This document shows positions 45,855 to 54,555 of a stretch of DNA of 64,000 bases, piece after piece. Where the stretch lies: positions 1 through 64,000 of the forward strand of contig NZ_RDQM01000007.1 of the NCBI RefSeq assembly GCF_003703475.1, read 5' to 3'. The notes under the pieces are model-generated. The model saw only the letters and a program-made list of their open reading frames with translations. It was not told the DNA's origin and searched no databases. Within the stretch, counting starts at the first letter, position 1. The number at the start of each line of letters is the position of its first letter. A program made the position numbers and the translations under genes. This DNA is from Allofranklinella schreckenbergeri. GTDB taxonomy: Bacteria > Pseudomonadota > Gammaproteobacteria > Burkholderiales > Burkholderiaceae_C.

Positions 45855-46388
45855 TCACACACCCTGGCGGCGCAGGTAATGGGGGTTGGGTCGCCTATGG
45901 CGCTCGAGAAACGCCATCTCCTCCCGGCCCAGCTCCAAGTCTTGATCCGCCAATTGGGCAAACCGCGCCCAGTCTTCGGCTTTGCGGGCTGCTTCCATTT
46001 GCTCGCGCAAGGTGCTGCGAAGCTGCCAAAGCCTTTGGTGTTCCTCACAGGGGATGTGGTAGGCCTTGTAAGCAAACCAGATGCTCCAGGCCTGGCGGGT
46101 ATCGACCCAGGCGGGCGGCTCCTCATAGAGCATGCCCTCCTGGATCAATCGCTCGACCAACTGGCGATGTTCCTGCGCATCGATTTGGAAAGGCTGCCAC
46201 TGCACGGCGCCGCTCATTCCCGCGTCGGCCTGGCCCTGCCGCAATACGTCATTGACCACCGCCAGCGGCGGGATGAGCCGCCCCGTCATGAAGTAGGGGA
46301 TGGCGCGCAGCAATTGAGGGAGCGCGCCGGCTTGCTCTTGCCAGCGGCCGCTGCACCCCGGGCTGATGGCGTATGTCAGCTCGCGCAC
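45855..46388 (-). CDS. Hypothetical protein coupled to carboxynorspermidine dehydrogenase
   Basis: 177 residues from a GTG at 46388 that overlaps the dehydrogenase stop by 13 bp; ATG at residue 34 is an alternative start. No signal peptide or membrane span. The C-terminal third is highly charged and helical (LWQLRSTLREQMEAARKAEDWARFAQLADQ-type, split here), likely a coiled coil. I do not recognise the family. The overlap and order (nspC, dehydrogenase, this gene) suggest co-translation with polyamine genes. Confidence 0.6.
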   Translation of the reverse strand: MRELTYAISPGCSGRWQEQAGALPQLLRAIPYFMTGRLIPPLAVVNDVLRQGQADAGMSGAVQWQPFQIDAQEHRQLVERLIQEGMLYEEPPAWVDTRQAWSIWFAYKAYHIPCEEHQRLWQLRSTLREQMEAARKAEDWARFAQLADQDLELGREEMAFLERHRRPNPHYLRRQGV

Positions 46389-47665
46389 GTCGCCACGAGC
46401 TCGGCCGCAGCGGGAGCCTTCTCAAACTGCACCAGCTTGTCGGCCTGGCCCGCTTCACGGATGTGCGTGGGCAGCCCCATGCCGTTCATCAAGTTGATGA
46501 AGGGTTGGTAGGGCAGCTCTTCCACGTTGACCATGCGCTGCACGTCCCAATCGCCCTGGGCAATGAGGATGGCCGCCGCCGCTGCGGGCACGCCTGCGGT
46601 GTAGGAAATGCCTTGGCTGCCCACCTCGGCAAAGGCTTCGACGTGGTCGGCCACGTTGTAGATGAAAACCTCGCGCGCCTGACCGCCTTGGCGGCCTTTG
46701 ACCAGGTTGCCGATGCAGGTTTTGCCCACGTAGCCAGGAGCCAGCGAAGCGGGGTCGGGCAGCACAGCCTTGATGAGTTGCAGGGGCACGACTTCCTGGC
46801 CGTTGTCCAGCCGCACGGGCTTTTCCGACAGCAGGCCAAGGTTGCGCAACACGGTAAAGACGTTGATGTAGTGCTCGCCAAAACCCATCCAGAAGCGAAT
46901 ATTGGGCACATTCAGGTTTTGCGAGAGCGAGTGCAGCTCGTCATGGCCGGTGAGGTAGGAGGTTTGCACGCCCACGACGGGCAAATCGTCGCTGCGCTGC
47001 ACTTCGAACATCTTGTTGGACTGCCAGCGCCCGCCCTGCCAGGACCAGACCTGGCCCGTGAATTCCCGAAAGTTGATTTCGGGGTTGAAGTTGGTGGCGA
47101 AGTAACGCCCGTGGCTGCCGGCGTTGATGTCGATGATGTCGATGCTGTCCACTTCGTCGAAGTATTCGCGCACGGCCAAGGCGGCGTAAGCGTTGACGAC
47201 GCCGGGGTCGAAGCCGCAGCCGAGGATCGCCGTCACGCCTTTTTCCGCACACAGGGCTTTGCGCTTCCATTCATGGTTGGCGTACCAGGGTGGGGTTTCG
47301 CAGACTTTGGCCGGATCCTCGTGGATGGCGGTATCCAGATAGGCCGCGCCAGTTTCGATGCAGGCTTGCAAGACGGACATGTTGACGAACGCATGGCCGA
47401 GATTGAGCACGATTTGCGCCCCGGTCTGTTCGATCAGCGCACGCACGGCCGCGCTGTCCATGGCGTCCACCTGGTGCGCTTTGAGCACGCCCTTGGGATT
47501 TTGCAAAGCGCCTTTTTCATGGATGCCATCAATGATGGCCAGGCACTTTTTGATATTGCGCGAGGCGATATGGATATCGCCCAACAGCTGGTTGTGGCGG
47601 GCGCACTTATGCGCCACTACCTGCCCAACTCCACCAGCGCCGATGATCAAAACGTTCTTTTTCAT
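46376..47665 (-). CDS. Carboxynorspermidine dehydrogenase (saccharopine dehydrogenase family)
   Basis: 429 residues from ATG at 47665; an AGGGGGC stretch lies 10-17 nt upstream. Rossmann motif VLIIGAGGVGQVVAHKCA, SRNIKKC, DAMDSAAV, GCGFDPGVVNAYA, DINAGSHGRYFATNFNPEIN. These match the carboxyspermidine/carboxynorspermidine dehydrogenase group (CANSDH/CASDH). It makes carboxy(nor)spermidine from aspartate semialdehyde and a diamine with NADPH. The neighbouring decarboxylase gene finishes the pathway. It starts 119 bp after the nspC stop. Confidence 0.9.
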   Translation of the reverse strand: MKKNVLIIGAGGVGQVVAHKCARHNQLLGDIHIASRNIKKCLAIIDGIHEKGALQNPKGVLKAHQVDAMDSAAVRALIEQTGAQIVLNLGHAFVNMSVLQACIETGAAYLDTAIHEDPAKVCETPPWYANHEWKRKALCAEKGVTAILGCGFDPGVVNAYAALAVREYFDEVDSIDIIDINAGSHGRYFATNFNPEINFREFTGQVWSWQGGRWQSNKMFEVQRSDDLPVVGVQTSYLTGHDELHSLSQNLNVPNIRFWMGFGEHYINVFTVLRNLGLLSEKPVRLDNGQEVVPLQLIKAVLPDPASLAPGYVGKTCIGNLVKGRQGGQAREVFIYNVADHVEAFAEVGSQGISYTAGVPAAAAAILIAQGDWDVQRMVNVEELPYQPFINLMNGMGLPTHIREAGQADKLVQFEKAPAAAELVATCAS

Positions 47666-47774
47666 TTCGCACAAAGCCCCCTGTAAAAAGCGCCGCGACG
47701 ATTGCGGCTGGAAAAAAACGGTTGCAGCAAGCTCGTGGCCCTTTGGCTCACGGCCTGCCCCATTTCTGCGCTAT

Positions 47775-47802
47775 CCGCCAGCCTTCAAGAGAGGCTGGCG
47801 GC
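47775..47802 (-). other. Inverted repeat at nspC stop codon
   Basis: CCGCCAGCCT / AGGCTGGCGG with a 7-nt loop includes the nspC TGA. There is no T tract, so it is a weak terminator or mRNA-end stabiliser ahead of the dehydrogenase gene. Confidence 0.45.
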
Positions 47803-48906
47803 GTAGTCTTCATAGCCGAACTGGCGCACCAACTCCACACGCCCATCCAGCCGCTTGACGGCAATGGCGGGCATGGCAATGCCGTTAAACCAGTTTTTCT
47901 TGACCATCGTGTAGCCCGCTGCGTCCTGAATGCTCAGGCGGTCGCCCACTTGCAAAGGCTTCTCGAAGCGGAAGCTGCCAAAGATATCGCCCGCCAGGCA
48001 GGTTTTGCCGCACACCAGGTATTCGTGCGCGCCGGTATTGGGTTCCATGCGCGCATCCAGGTTGTAAATGAGCAAATCCAGCATGTGCGCCTCGGTGGAG
48101 CTGTCCACAATAGCCAGTTGCTTGCCGTTGCAGCCCACATCCAGCACGCTGACTTCCAGCGTGGCCGCGCCGCTGATGGCCGCCTCGCCCGGCTCCAGAT
48201 AGACCTGCACGCCGTGGCGCTGGGCAAAGTCTTGCAGGCGCTGGGCCAGGCGCTCCAGCGGATAGTCCGGGTCGCTGAAATGGATGCCGCCGCCCAGGCT
48301 GACCCACTGCACACGCGCCAGCAGCGCGCCATAACGCGCCTCAATCTGGCCCAACATCTGGTCAAAGCTGTCGAAGCTGCGGTTTTCGCAATTGTTGTGA
48401 AACATCAAACCACTGAGCTGGTCGATCACGGCAGCGATTTTGTCCGCATCGCCTTCGCCCAAACGGCTGTGCGGACGTGCCGGATCGGCCAGCAAATAGG
48501 GCGAATTGCTGGTGCCGGGATTGACCCGCAACCCGATAGGCTTGCCCGCCGCACGCGCCTTGTCGCCAAAACGCTGAAGCTGGCTCAGCGAGTTGAAGAT
48601 GATCTTGTCGCCATGCGCCAGCACCGCATCGATCTCATGATCGGCGTAAGCCACGCTGTAGGCATGGGTTTCGCCGCCGAATTTCTCCTGCCCCAACCGC
48701 ACTTCGTACAGGGAGGAGGAGGTCGTGCCATCCATGTACTGGCGCATGAGCGGAAACACGGCCCAACTGGCAAAGCATTTGAGCGCCAGCAGCGCGCGTG
48801 CGCCGGAGAGTTCGCGCAGGCGGGCGATACGCTGCATGTTCACGAGCAGGGCCTGCTCGTCAATGCAATAGAACGGGGTAGGCAGGCTGGCGAGGGTGGT
48901 TGTCAA
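47785..48906 (-). CDS. nspC: Carboxynorspermidine decarboxylase
   Basis: 373 residues from a TTG at 48906, which has GGAG about 9 nt upstream. Another TTG five codons earlier is possible; no ATG or GTG fits before the conserved LPTPFYCIDEQAL. A PLP barrel enzyme of the alanine-racemase/ODC fold: LALKCFASWAVFP (PLP lysine K43), MFHNNCEN, SLGGGIHFSDPDYPLE, LEPGEA, and VCGKTCLAGDIFG (active-site Cys). It decarboxylates carboxynorspermidine or carboxyspermidine to the polyamine. Confidence 0.92.
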   Translation of the reverse strand: MTTTLASLPTPFYCIDEQALLVNMQRIARLRELSGARALLALKCFASWAVFPLMRQYMDGTTSSSLYEVRLGQEKFGGETHAYSVAYADHEIDAVLAHGDKIIFNSLSQLQRFGDKARAAGKPIGLRVNPGTSNSPYLLADPARPHSRLGEGDADKIAAVIDQLSGLMFHNNCENRSFDSFDQMLGQIEARYGALLARVQWVSLGGGIHFSDPDYPLERLAQRLQDFAQRHGVQVYLEPGEAAISGAATLEVSVLDVGCNGKQLAIVDSSTEAHMLDLLIYNLDARMEPNTGAHEYLVCGKTCLAGDIFGSFRFEKPLQVGDRLSIQDAAGYTMVKKNWFNGIAMPAIAVKRLDGRVELVRQFGYEDYAASLS

Positions 48907-49443
48907 TTCAGGAAACTCCAATACAGGCGGTGGCGTTCACAGCAGTCACACGGTGCGCGCCGGCTCAGAAATCAGCCCAAGCAAACGGCTGCCCAGCAGG
49001 GTCGCCAAGCCATATTTCGCACAGGGCAGAGGGAAAAGAGGGGGGGGAAGAAGGAGAACAGGCCAAGGGCCAGCGACCGCTGGCGCCCTTACCACACGAT
49101 CAGGGCGCGATCCATGCGGTAGCGGCGCTGGGGCCGAATCGATGGCGCTTCAGGGTGCGCACAACCCGGATGGGCAATCAAGGCAAAAGTCATGGCGATA
49201 CAACCTCAAGATGAATGAAGGGGGTTGTGACCAACCAGGCTGCACTCGGGGACGCCAAATCCCACGGTGCGACTGCAAGGGCGCTGCGAAACGACGGCGC
49301 AGGCCCGAAAGGGGGCCGATTCTACAGTCCCTGCACTGCATTGGGCCTTTGCTACACTGCCTCGCCCTTTGTCTTTGGCTTGCACCGCCAGACATAGGCT
49401 GGCCACCGCCCTCAACGACCGCCCCAAGCGGGCACCATGCGAC
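48907..49443. other. Divergent intergenic region nspC / trpE
   Basis: 537 bp. It holds a possible 34-codon reading frame on the minus strand (49089-49193) and G-rich stretches (49035-49060). I see no trp leader peptide with Trp codons and attenuator hairpins before trpE. Confidence 0.4.
49089..49193 (-). CDS. Possible 34-residue protein upstream of nspC
   Basis: The frame starts ATGACTTTTGCC with GAGG 10 nt upstream and ends TAA. The predicted peptide begins MTFALIAHPGCAHPEAP and ends RMDRALIVW, with two cysteine-free basic patches and one Cys. It has no recognised family. It may be a leader peptide, an unrelated small protein, or chance. Confidence 0.3.
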   Translation of the reverse strand: MTFALIAHPGCAHPEAPSIRPQRRYRMDRALIVW

Positions 49444-50985
49444 GTGATCACCGATCTTGAATTCCAAAGCCTCGCACGCGAAGGCTACAACCGCATTCCG
49501 CTCATGGCTGAAGCCTTTGCGGATCTCGAAACCCCGCTCTCGCTCTACCTCAAGCTCGCCCACAGCCAGGGCGGCGGGGGCAACAGCTTTTTGCTCGAAT
49601 CCGTCGTCGGCGGCGAACGCTTCGGTCGCTACAGCTTCATCGGCCTGCCCGCCCGCACCCTGCTGCGCGCCAGCGGCTTTGGCGAGCAGGCCCGCACGGA
49701 AGTCGTCACCGACGGGCAAGTGGTCGAAACGCACCAGGGCAACCCGCTGGACTTCATCGCCAGCTACCAAAACCGTTTCAAAGTCGCCCTGCGCCCGGGG
49801 CTGCCGCGCTTTGCGGGCGGGCTGGCCGGGTATTTCGGCTACGACACGGTGCGCCACATTGAGCGCAAACTGCAAGCCAGTTGCCCGCCCGATGATTTGC
49901 ACCTGCCCGACATCGTGCTGTTGCACACGGAGGAAGTCGCCGTCATCGACAACCTCTCGGGCAAGCTGTATCTGCTGGTGTGGGCCGACCCGACGCAAAG
50001 CGAAGCCTACAGCCGCGCCAAACGCCGCCTGCGCGAGCTGCGCGAACGCCTGCATGCCAGCGTGCAAGCCCCGCCCGTCGCCCCCGCCAGTGAAAGCCCC
50101 GCGCCGCTGCGCCGCTTCGACAAGGCCGACTACCTCAAGGCGGTGGAGCGCGCCAAGGACATGATTGCCGCAGGCGAATTCATGCAAGTGCAAATCGGCC
50201 AGCGCATCGAGCGCCCCTACACGCAAAGCCCGCTCTCGCTCTACCGCGCCCTGCGCTCGCTCAACCCCAGCCCCTACATGTACTACTACCACTTCAGCCA
50301 CGCAGCGGCAGGCCCGGGTGCGGCAGAAGGGGACGACCTGCACGTGGTAGGCGCCAGCCCCGAAATCCTGGTGCGCCAGGAGCGCTGCGACGACGGCCAC
50401 ACCATCACCATCCGCCCGCTGGCGGGCACACGCCCGCGCGGCGCCACGCCCGAACAAGACAAAGCCGCCGAGCAAGAGCTGGTGGCCGACCCGAAAGAGC
50501 GCGCCGAGCACGTCATGCTCATCGACCTGGCGCGCAACGACATTGGCCGCATCGCCGAGATCGGCAGCGTCAAAGTCACCGAAGCCTTTGTGGTCGAGCG
50601 CTACAGCCACGTGATGCACATCGTCAGCAATGTAGAAGGCAAATTGCTGCCCGGCATGGGGCCGATGGACGTGCTGCGCGCCAGCTTTCCCGCTGGCACC
50701 CTCACGGGCGCGCCCAAAGTGCACGCCATGGAATTGATCGACGAGCTGGAACCCATCAAACGGGGCATCTACGGCGGCGCTTGCGGCTACATCAGCTACG
50801 CCGGCGACATGGATGTGGCCATCGCCATCCGCACTGGCGTCATCCGGGGCCAGACACTGTACGTGCAGGCCGCCGCTGGCGTCGTCGCCGACTCCATCCC
50901 CGAAATGGAGTGGCGCGAAACCGAGCACAAAGCCCGCGCCCTGCTGCGCGCCGCCGAGCTGGTGGACGAAGGCTTTGATCTTTGA
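49444..50985 (+). CDS. trpE: Anthranilate synthase component I
   Basis: 513 residues from GTG at 49444 (VITDLEFQSLAREGYNRIPL), which matches the family N-terminus; no strong ribosome binding site is seen. The N-terminal regulatory half carries the LLES tryptophan-binding motif (SFLLESV). The C-terminal chorismate-binding half has PLAGTRPRG, LIDLARNDIGR, FPAGTLTGAPK, GGACGYI. It forms anthranilate with TrpG. The usual trpG, trpD and trpC neighbours are absent; a TerB-like gene follows. Confidence 0.95.
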   Translation: MITDLEFQSLAREGYNRIPLMAEAFADLETPLSLYLKLAHSQGGGGNSFLLESVVGGERFGRYSFIGLPARTLLRASGFGEQARTEVVTDGQVVETHQGNPLDFIASYQNRFKVALRPGLPRFAGGLAGYFGYDTVRHIERKLQASCPPDDLHLPDIVLLHTEEVAVIDNLSGKLYLLVWADPTQSEAYSRAKRRLRELRERLHASVQAPPVAPASESPAPLRRFDKADYLKAVERAKDMIAAGEFMQVQIGQRIERPYTQSPLSLYRALRSLNPSPYMYYYHFSHAAAGPGAAEGDDLHVVGASPEILVRQERCDDGHTITIRPLAGTRPRGATPEQDKAAEQELVADPKERAEHVMLIDLARNDIGRIAEIGSVKVTEAFVVERYSHVMHIVSNVEGKLLPGMGPMDVLRASFPAGTLTGAPKVHAMELIDELEPIKRGIYGGACGYISYAGDMDVAIAIRTGVIRGQTLYVQAAAGVVADSIPEMEWRETEHKARALLRAAELVDEGFDL

Positions 50986-51091
50986 TACCCGAGCCTGCTC
51001 ACAACCTGTGCGGCGCGGCGCGTGGGGAACCTTCGCGCCGCTGCGGCAATCGCAGCCGCTTTGCCCTGAACGCATTGAAGGAGCCAACACC

Positions 51092-52192
51092 ATGAACAAC
51101 GACGAAATCCGCGCCATCCTCACCATCAGCCTGCTGGCCGCCTACGCCGACAGCGAAAAGCACGCCCGCGAGCGCGAGGAAATCCGCCGCATTGCCGAGG
51201 GGCTGGTGCAAACGCCCGAAATCAACCTGCCCGGCCTATACCAGGACGTGCTGCTCAAGCGCATCACCTTGGACGATGCCGTGCAGGCCCTGCCTTCGGA
51301 AGAAGGCCGCCATCTGGCCTATGAAATGGCCGTGTGCGTCTGCGATGCGGACGACATCACCAGCGCCAAAGAGCAAGCGTTTTTGGACACGCTGCGCGAA
51401 AAACTCGCGCTCGATCAGCGCTTCGCCCACGATGCCTTCGCGCAAACGCAAGCCCTTGCCCAAGCCCCGCTGCAAACGCCTGAGGCAGCGCTCACAACAA
51501 CACCCGTTGCCGCGCCAACCGCCAACCCCGCCCTGGCCAACACCATCGTGCTGGGCGCAGGCATGGCCGCTGGCGCAGCCGCCAGCGCCATCACCGGCGC
51601 GCTGACGCCCGCACCCGCCCCGCACCCGCAACTGCCGCCTGTCCCTGCCGCCTCGCGGCGCAACAGCACCCTCAGCACCGCCGAGATGGACAGCAAAATC
51701 CTGCGCGCCGCCATCCTCAACGGCGCCATTGAACTGCTGCCCGAATCACTCTCCACCATGGCCATCATTCCGCTGCAAATGCGCCTGGTGTACCAAATCG
51801 GCCAAAGCTACGGCTACGAGCTGGACAAAGGCCACATCCGCGACTTTCTGGCCACCATCGGCGTGGGCATGACCTCGCAATACCTGGAGCAAGCCGGGCG
51901 CAAGCTGCTCAAAGGCTTGCTGGGTAAAGCCGGCAAAGGTTTGTTGGGCGGCCTGGGCAAACAAGCCGTCAGCTCGGGCATGAGCTTTGCCTCCACCTAC
52001 GCGCTGGGGCATGTGGCCAATCAGTATTACGCAGGCGGGCGGGCGCTTTCGACGCAAATGCTCAAGGATGCGTACAACCACGTCCTGGGAGATGGCCGCA
52101 CGCTCTACAACCAATACCTGCCCCAAATGCAAGAGCAGGCCCGGGGATTGGACGCCAGCAAAATCCTGGCGCTGGTGCGTGGCCAAGGCTGA
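51092..52192 (+). CDS. TerB-like / DUF697-like helical protein
   Basis: 366 residues from ATG at 51092 with AAGGAG 8 nt upstream; longer frames lie inside trpE. The N-terminal 1-115 resembles TerB-type all-helical domains (ILTISLLAAYADSEKHARER, acidic metal-binding-like residues). A Pro/Ala linker (about 125-190) has a hydrophobic stretch (IVLGAGMAAGAAASAITGA). The C-terminal 200-320 (ILRAAILNGAIELLPESL, IPLQMRLVYQIGQSYGYEL) resembles the DUF697/YcjF-type domain. Probably membrane-associated; function unknown. Confidence 0.75.
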   Translation: MNNDEIRAILTISLLAAYADSEKHAREREEIRRIAEGLVQTPEINLPGLYQDVLLKRITLDDAVQALPSEEGRHLAYEMAVCVCDADDITSAKEQAFLDTLREKLALDQRFAHDAFAQTQALAQAPLQTPEAALTTTPVAAPTANPALANTIVLGAGMAAGAAASAITGALTPAPAPHPQLPPVPAASRRNSTLSTAEMDSKILRAAILNGAIELLPESLSTMAIIPLQMRLVYQIGQSYGYELDKGHIRDFLATIGVGMTSQYLEQAGRKLLKGLLGKAGKGLLGGLGKQAVSSGMSFASTYALGHVANQYYAGGRALSTQMLKDAYNHVLGDGRTLYNQYLPQMQEQARGLDASKILALVRGQG

Positions 52193-52213
52193 CGCGCCGC
52201 CGCCCCAAAAAGC

Positions 52214-52245
52214 AAAGGCCGCTCGGCATATAGCCAGCGGCCTTT
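52214..52245. terminator. Hairpin after TerB-like gene
   Basis: AAAGGCCGCT pairs with AGCGGCCTTT over a 12-nt loop, followed by GTTATTT. The T tract is imperfect. Repeat copy 12 begins just after. Confidence 0.6.
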
Positions 52246-52248
52246 GTT

Positions 52249-52327
52249 ATTTCAATCAAACTAAAATTCACATCATGTATATGATGCCAAAAAAGCATAA
52301 TTTTATTTCTTTTGAAATATAAAATTT
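52249..52327. repeat. Intergenic repeat element, copy 12
   Basis: Left end ATTTCAATCAAACTAAAATT; reverse box ATGCCAAAAAAGCATAATTT; right end ATTTCTTTTGAAATATAAAA. It lies between the rightward TerB-like gene and the leftward tRNA, a convergent arrangement. Confidence 0.78.
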
Positions 52328-52442
52328 TAGAAAAATTGAGTCATCAACCAGCAAAACGCAACGGGGTGATCCGCCCAAACCTTCCCTAAAAACCAAACGG
52401 CCTGCCAGGAAAAAGACCTGGCAGGCCGTTGCTTGCATCTGT

Positions 52443-52518
52443 TGGCGCGGCTGGCGGGGATCGAACCCACGACCCTTGGCTTCGGAGGCCAATACTCTAT
52501 CCACTGAGCTACAGCCGC
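52443..52518 (-). tRNA. tRNA-Arg (anticodon CCG)
   Basis: 76 nt. Acceptor arms GCGGCTG / CAGCCGC, discriminator G and an encoded CCA. D arm AGCTCAGTGGATAGAG; anticodon stem TTGGC/GCCAA with loop CTCCGAA gives CCG, reading the Arg codon CGG; T arm GTGGGTTCGATCCCCGC. Confidence 0.97.
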
Positions 52519-52590
52519 TGGAATTCGCTTTGCGATTGCAGCGAAACGGCGGATTATCGCACGCCCTCGCCCCACCCAAAAGCCAATCGC

Positions 52591-52596
52591 TATAAT
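52591..52596 (+). promoter_or_regulatory. Putative -10 of the ZIP transporter gene
   Basis: A perfect TATAAT 54 bp before the ATG, in the gap between the tRNA and the transporter gene. No good -35 at 17 bp. Possibly driven with help of an activator. Confidence 0.4.
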
Positions 52597-52649
52597 GAGT
52601 GCCTGTTATTAATTGTGACGGAGCGTCACGGGCCGTCTGCACAACTGCT

Positions 52650-53597
52650 ATGACTTTGGGATTGATTGTGCTGGCCACACTGGTTGCGGGCGTTGGCAGC
52701 GTCTGGATAGCGGCGGCGCTGATCCGCCTGGGGATTGGGCGCGACGGCACGCGCGTGCAAGAGCACCACTTGCTCAGCTTTGCCGCAGGGGCTTTGCTGG
52801 CCACCGCCTTCATCCACCTGCTGCCCGAAGCGCTGGAGGCGCACGCCCACGACACACGCACCCTGTTTGCCATCCTGCTGGCTGGCCTGCTGGCGTTTTT
52901 TCTGCTGGATAAAGCGGAAATCTGGCACCACGGGCATGAACACGCCCATCCCCCGCATCACGCCCACGAGGCCGCCCACACACACGACGGTCACGCCCAT
53001 CGCCATGCCCCTTCTGGCGGCTGGGCCATTCTGGCTGGCGACAGCATCCACTGTTTTGGCGATGGCGTTCTCATCGCCTCGGCTTTCTTGGTGGACGCAC
53101 GCCTGGGCATCCTCAGCGCCCTGTCCGTGCTGGCGCACGAAATCCCGCATCACATCAGCGATCTGATTGTGCTGACCCGTGCGCAGCCGCACGCAGCGGG
53201 GCCACAGCAGCGGCGCAAGCTGGCATTGATCAAAGTCTCCATTGCAGGCGCCGTCACCTTGCTCGGCGGCATCGCGGGATACGCCATGCTGGCTTGGCTG
53301 GGCGCGCGCTGGCAAGCGTATTTCCTGATCTTGGCCGCCAGCAGCTTCATCTACGTCGCTCTGGCCGACTTGATTCCGCAACTGCAACTCAAACTCAGCG
53401 CGCTGGGCATCGCCACCCAAGTGGCCTGGCTGCTGGGCGGCATGCTGTTGGTGGGCGCTGTCAGCAACACATTGCACCACGGGCACGACCATGGGCATAC
53501 GCACAACCACTCCCATCAGCCAGCCCCCCAGGAACTCAACAGCTTTCGCCAGCACCCGCTGCATATCGATCGCCTGATCCCCCGAAAACAGCCCTGA
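52650..53597 (+). CDS. ZIP family metal transporter
   Basis: 315 residues from ATG at 52650. About eight membrane helices with a His-rich loop between helices 3 and 4 (HHGHEHAHPPHHAHEAAHTH, about 91-125). Metal-site helices are DSIHCFGDGVLIASAF and SVLAHEIPHHISDL. A second His-rich segment lies near the C-terminus (HHGHDHGHTHNHSH). ZIP proteins import zinc, iron or other divalent metals. The promoter region has a TATAAT; no Zur site could be identified. Confidence 0.92.
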   Translation: MTLGLIVLATLVAGVGSVWIAAALIRLGIGRDGTRVQEHHLLSFAAGALLATAFIHLLPEALEAHAHDTRTLFAILLAGLLAFFLLDKAEIWHHGHEHAHPPHHAHEAAHTHDGHAHRHAPSGGWAILAGDSIHCFGDGVLIASAFLVDARLGILSALSVLAHEIPHHISDLIVLTRAQPHAAGPQQRRKLALIKVSIAGAVTLLGGIAGYAMLAWLGARWQAYFLILAASSFIYVALADLIPQLQLKLSALGIATQVAWLLGGMLLVGAVSNTLHHGHDHGHTHNHSHQPAPQELNSFRQHPLHIDRLIPRKQP

Positions 53598-53676
53598 AAC
53601 CGGGTTTTGGCATAATCGCCGCCCACGCCCAAAGGCCCGCGCGAGGCCCCGGCGGCAAACCCGGTCCGATCGCACC

Positions 53677-54315
53677 ATGGCCTACAAACTCATCATCTCC
53701 AAAGACAATCAGATACTGCGCGAGCACCTCTTGCGCGGAGAAACCAAAGTAGGCCGTCGCCATCACAACGATCTGGTGCTGGAAGACGCCACCGTCAGCG
53801 GCAAGCACGCCGTCCTCCGCATGCCTGCACAAAAGGTCCAAATCGAAGACCTCGGCAGCACCAACGGCACTTACGTCAATGGCGACTGGCTGGAGCCACA
53901 CACTATGCGTCAACTGCGTTTGGGCGATGCCATCGTCATCGGCCCCTACCGCATCACGCTGCAGGCACAAATCACCGATGCACATCAAGACACCGGCTCC
54001 GAGCCCAGCATCTTTGCCAACACCGTCCCCAGCATGCTGGACTACCGCAGCGCCTCCATTGAATTCACCGCAGGCTCTGGCTCCAGCGTCGGTCGCAAAC
54101 TGCCTTTAACCAAAGTGGTCACCACCATTGGCACCCCGGGCATGGGCGTTATCTCCCTCACGCGCAAGCTCAACCTCTACATCCTCAAACAACTGGAGGG
54201 CGAGCACCCCGCCACCGTCAATGGATCCCCGGTCACGGAGGCTGGCGTCAAGCTCACCCACGGCGACCGTGTTCGCCTCGCCAGCATTGAGTTTCTCTTT
54301 CACATTGACGACTGA
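53677..54315 (+). CDS. Protein with two FHA domains
   Basis: 212 residues. FHA domain 1 is residues 5-95 with the core GRRHHNDLVLEDATVSGKHA and GSTNGTYVNG, including the Ser/His and Asn residues that bind phosphothreonine. A second, weaker FHA-like region lies at about 125-210 (KVVTTIGTPGMGVISLTRK, VNGSPVT, LTHGDRVRLASIEFLF). No catalytic domain or membrane span. Partner kinase unknown and not encoded nearby. ppsA follows after about 240 bp. Confidence 0.9.
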   Translation: MAYKLIISKDNQILREHLLRGETKVGRRHHNDLVLEDATVSGKHAVLRMPAQKVQIEDLGSTNGTYVNGDWLEPHTMRQLRLGDAIVIGPYRITLQAQITDAHQDTGSEPSIFANTVPSMLDYRSASIEFTAGSGSSVGRKLPLTKVVTTIGTPGMGVISLTRKLNLYILKQLEGEHPATVNGSPVTEAGVKLTHGDRVRLASIEFLFHIDD

Positions 54316-54555
54316 CTCTCTTGTCCCACTAGAGCTTTGATCGCCCCAGCCTCGGCACCCCCAGGCTCTCAGCTCCCGCACCCAGTTTTCCCTCTCCCCT
54401 GCTGCCATGTTCGCGCCTAGAACAGAACCCACAAAGCGCACTCTGCCATGCAGAGCACGGCCTGCGTGGGGAGGACGCGCCTGCCACTGCCACCACATCT
54501 CCTGCGCAGCGCAAGACAGGCGCTTGACTGTTTCTTTCACTTCTGGAGTCTTTTC

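Noticed and set aside
49300-49443. Trp attenuator before trpE
   Set aside because: No short frame with tandem Trp codons followed by alternative hairpins and a T-run is visible.
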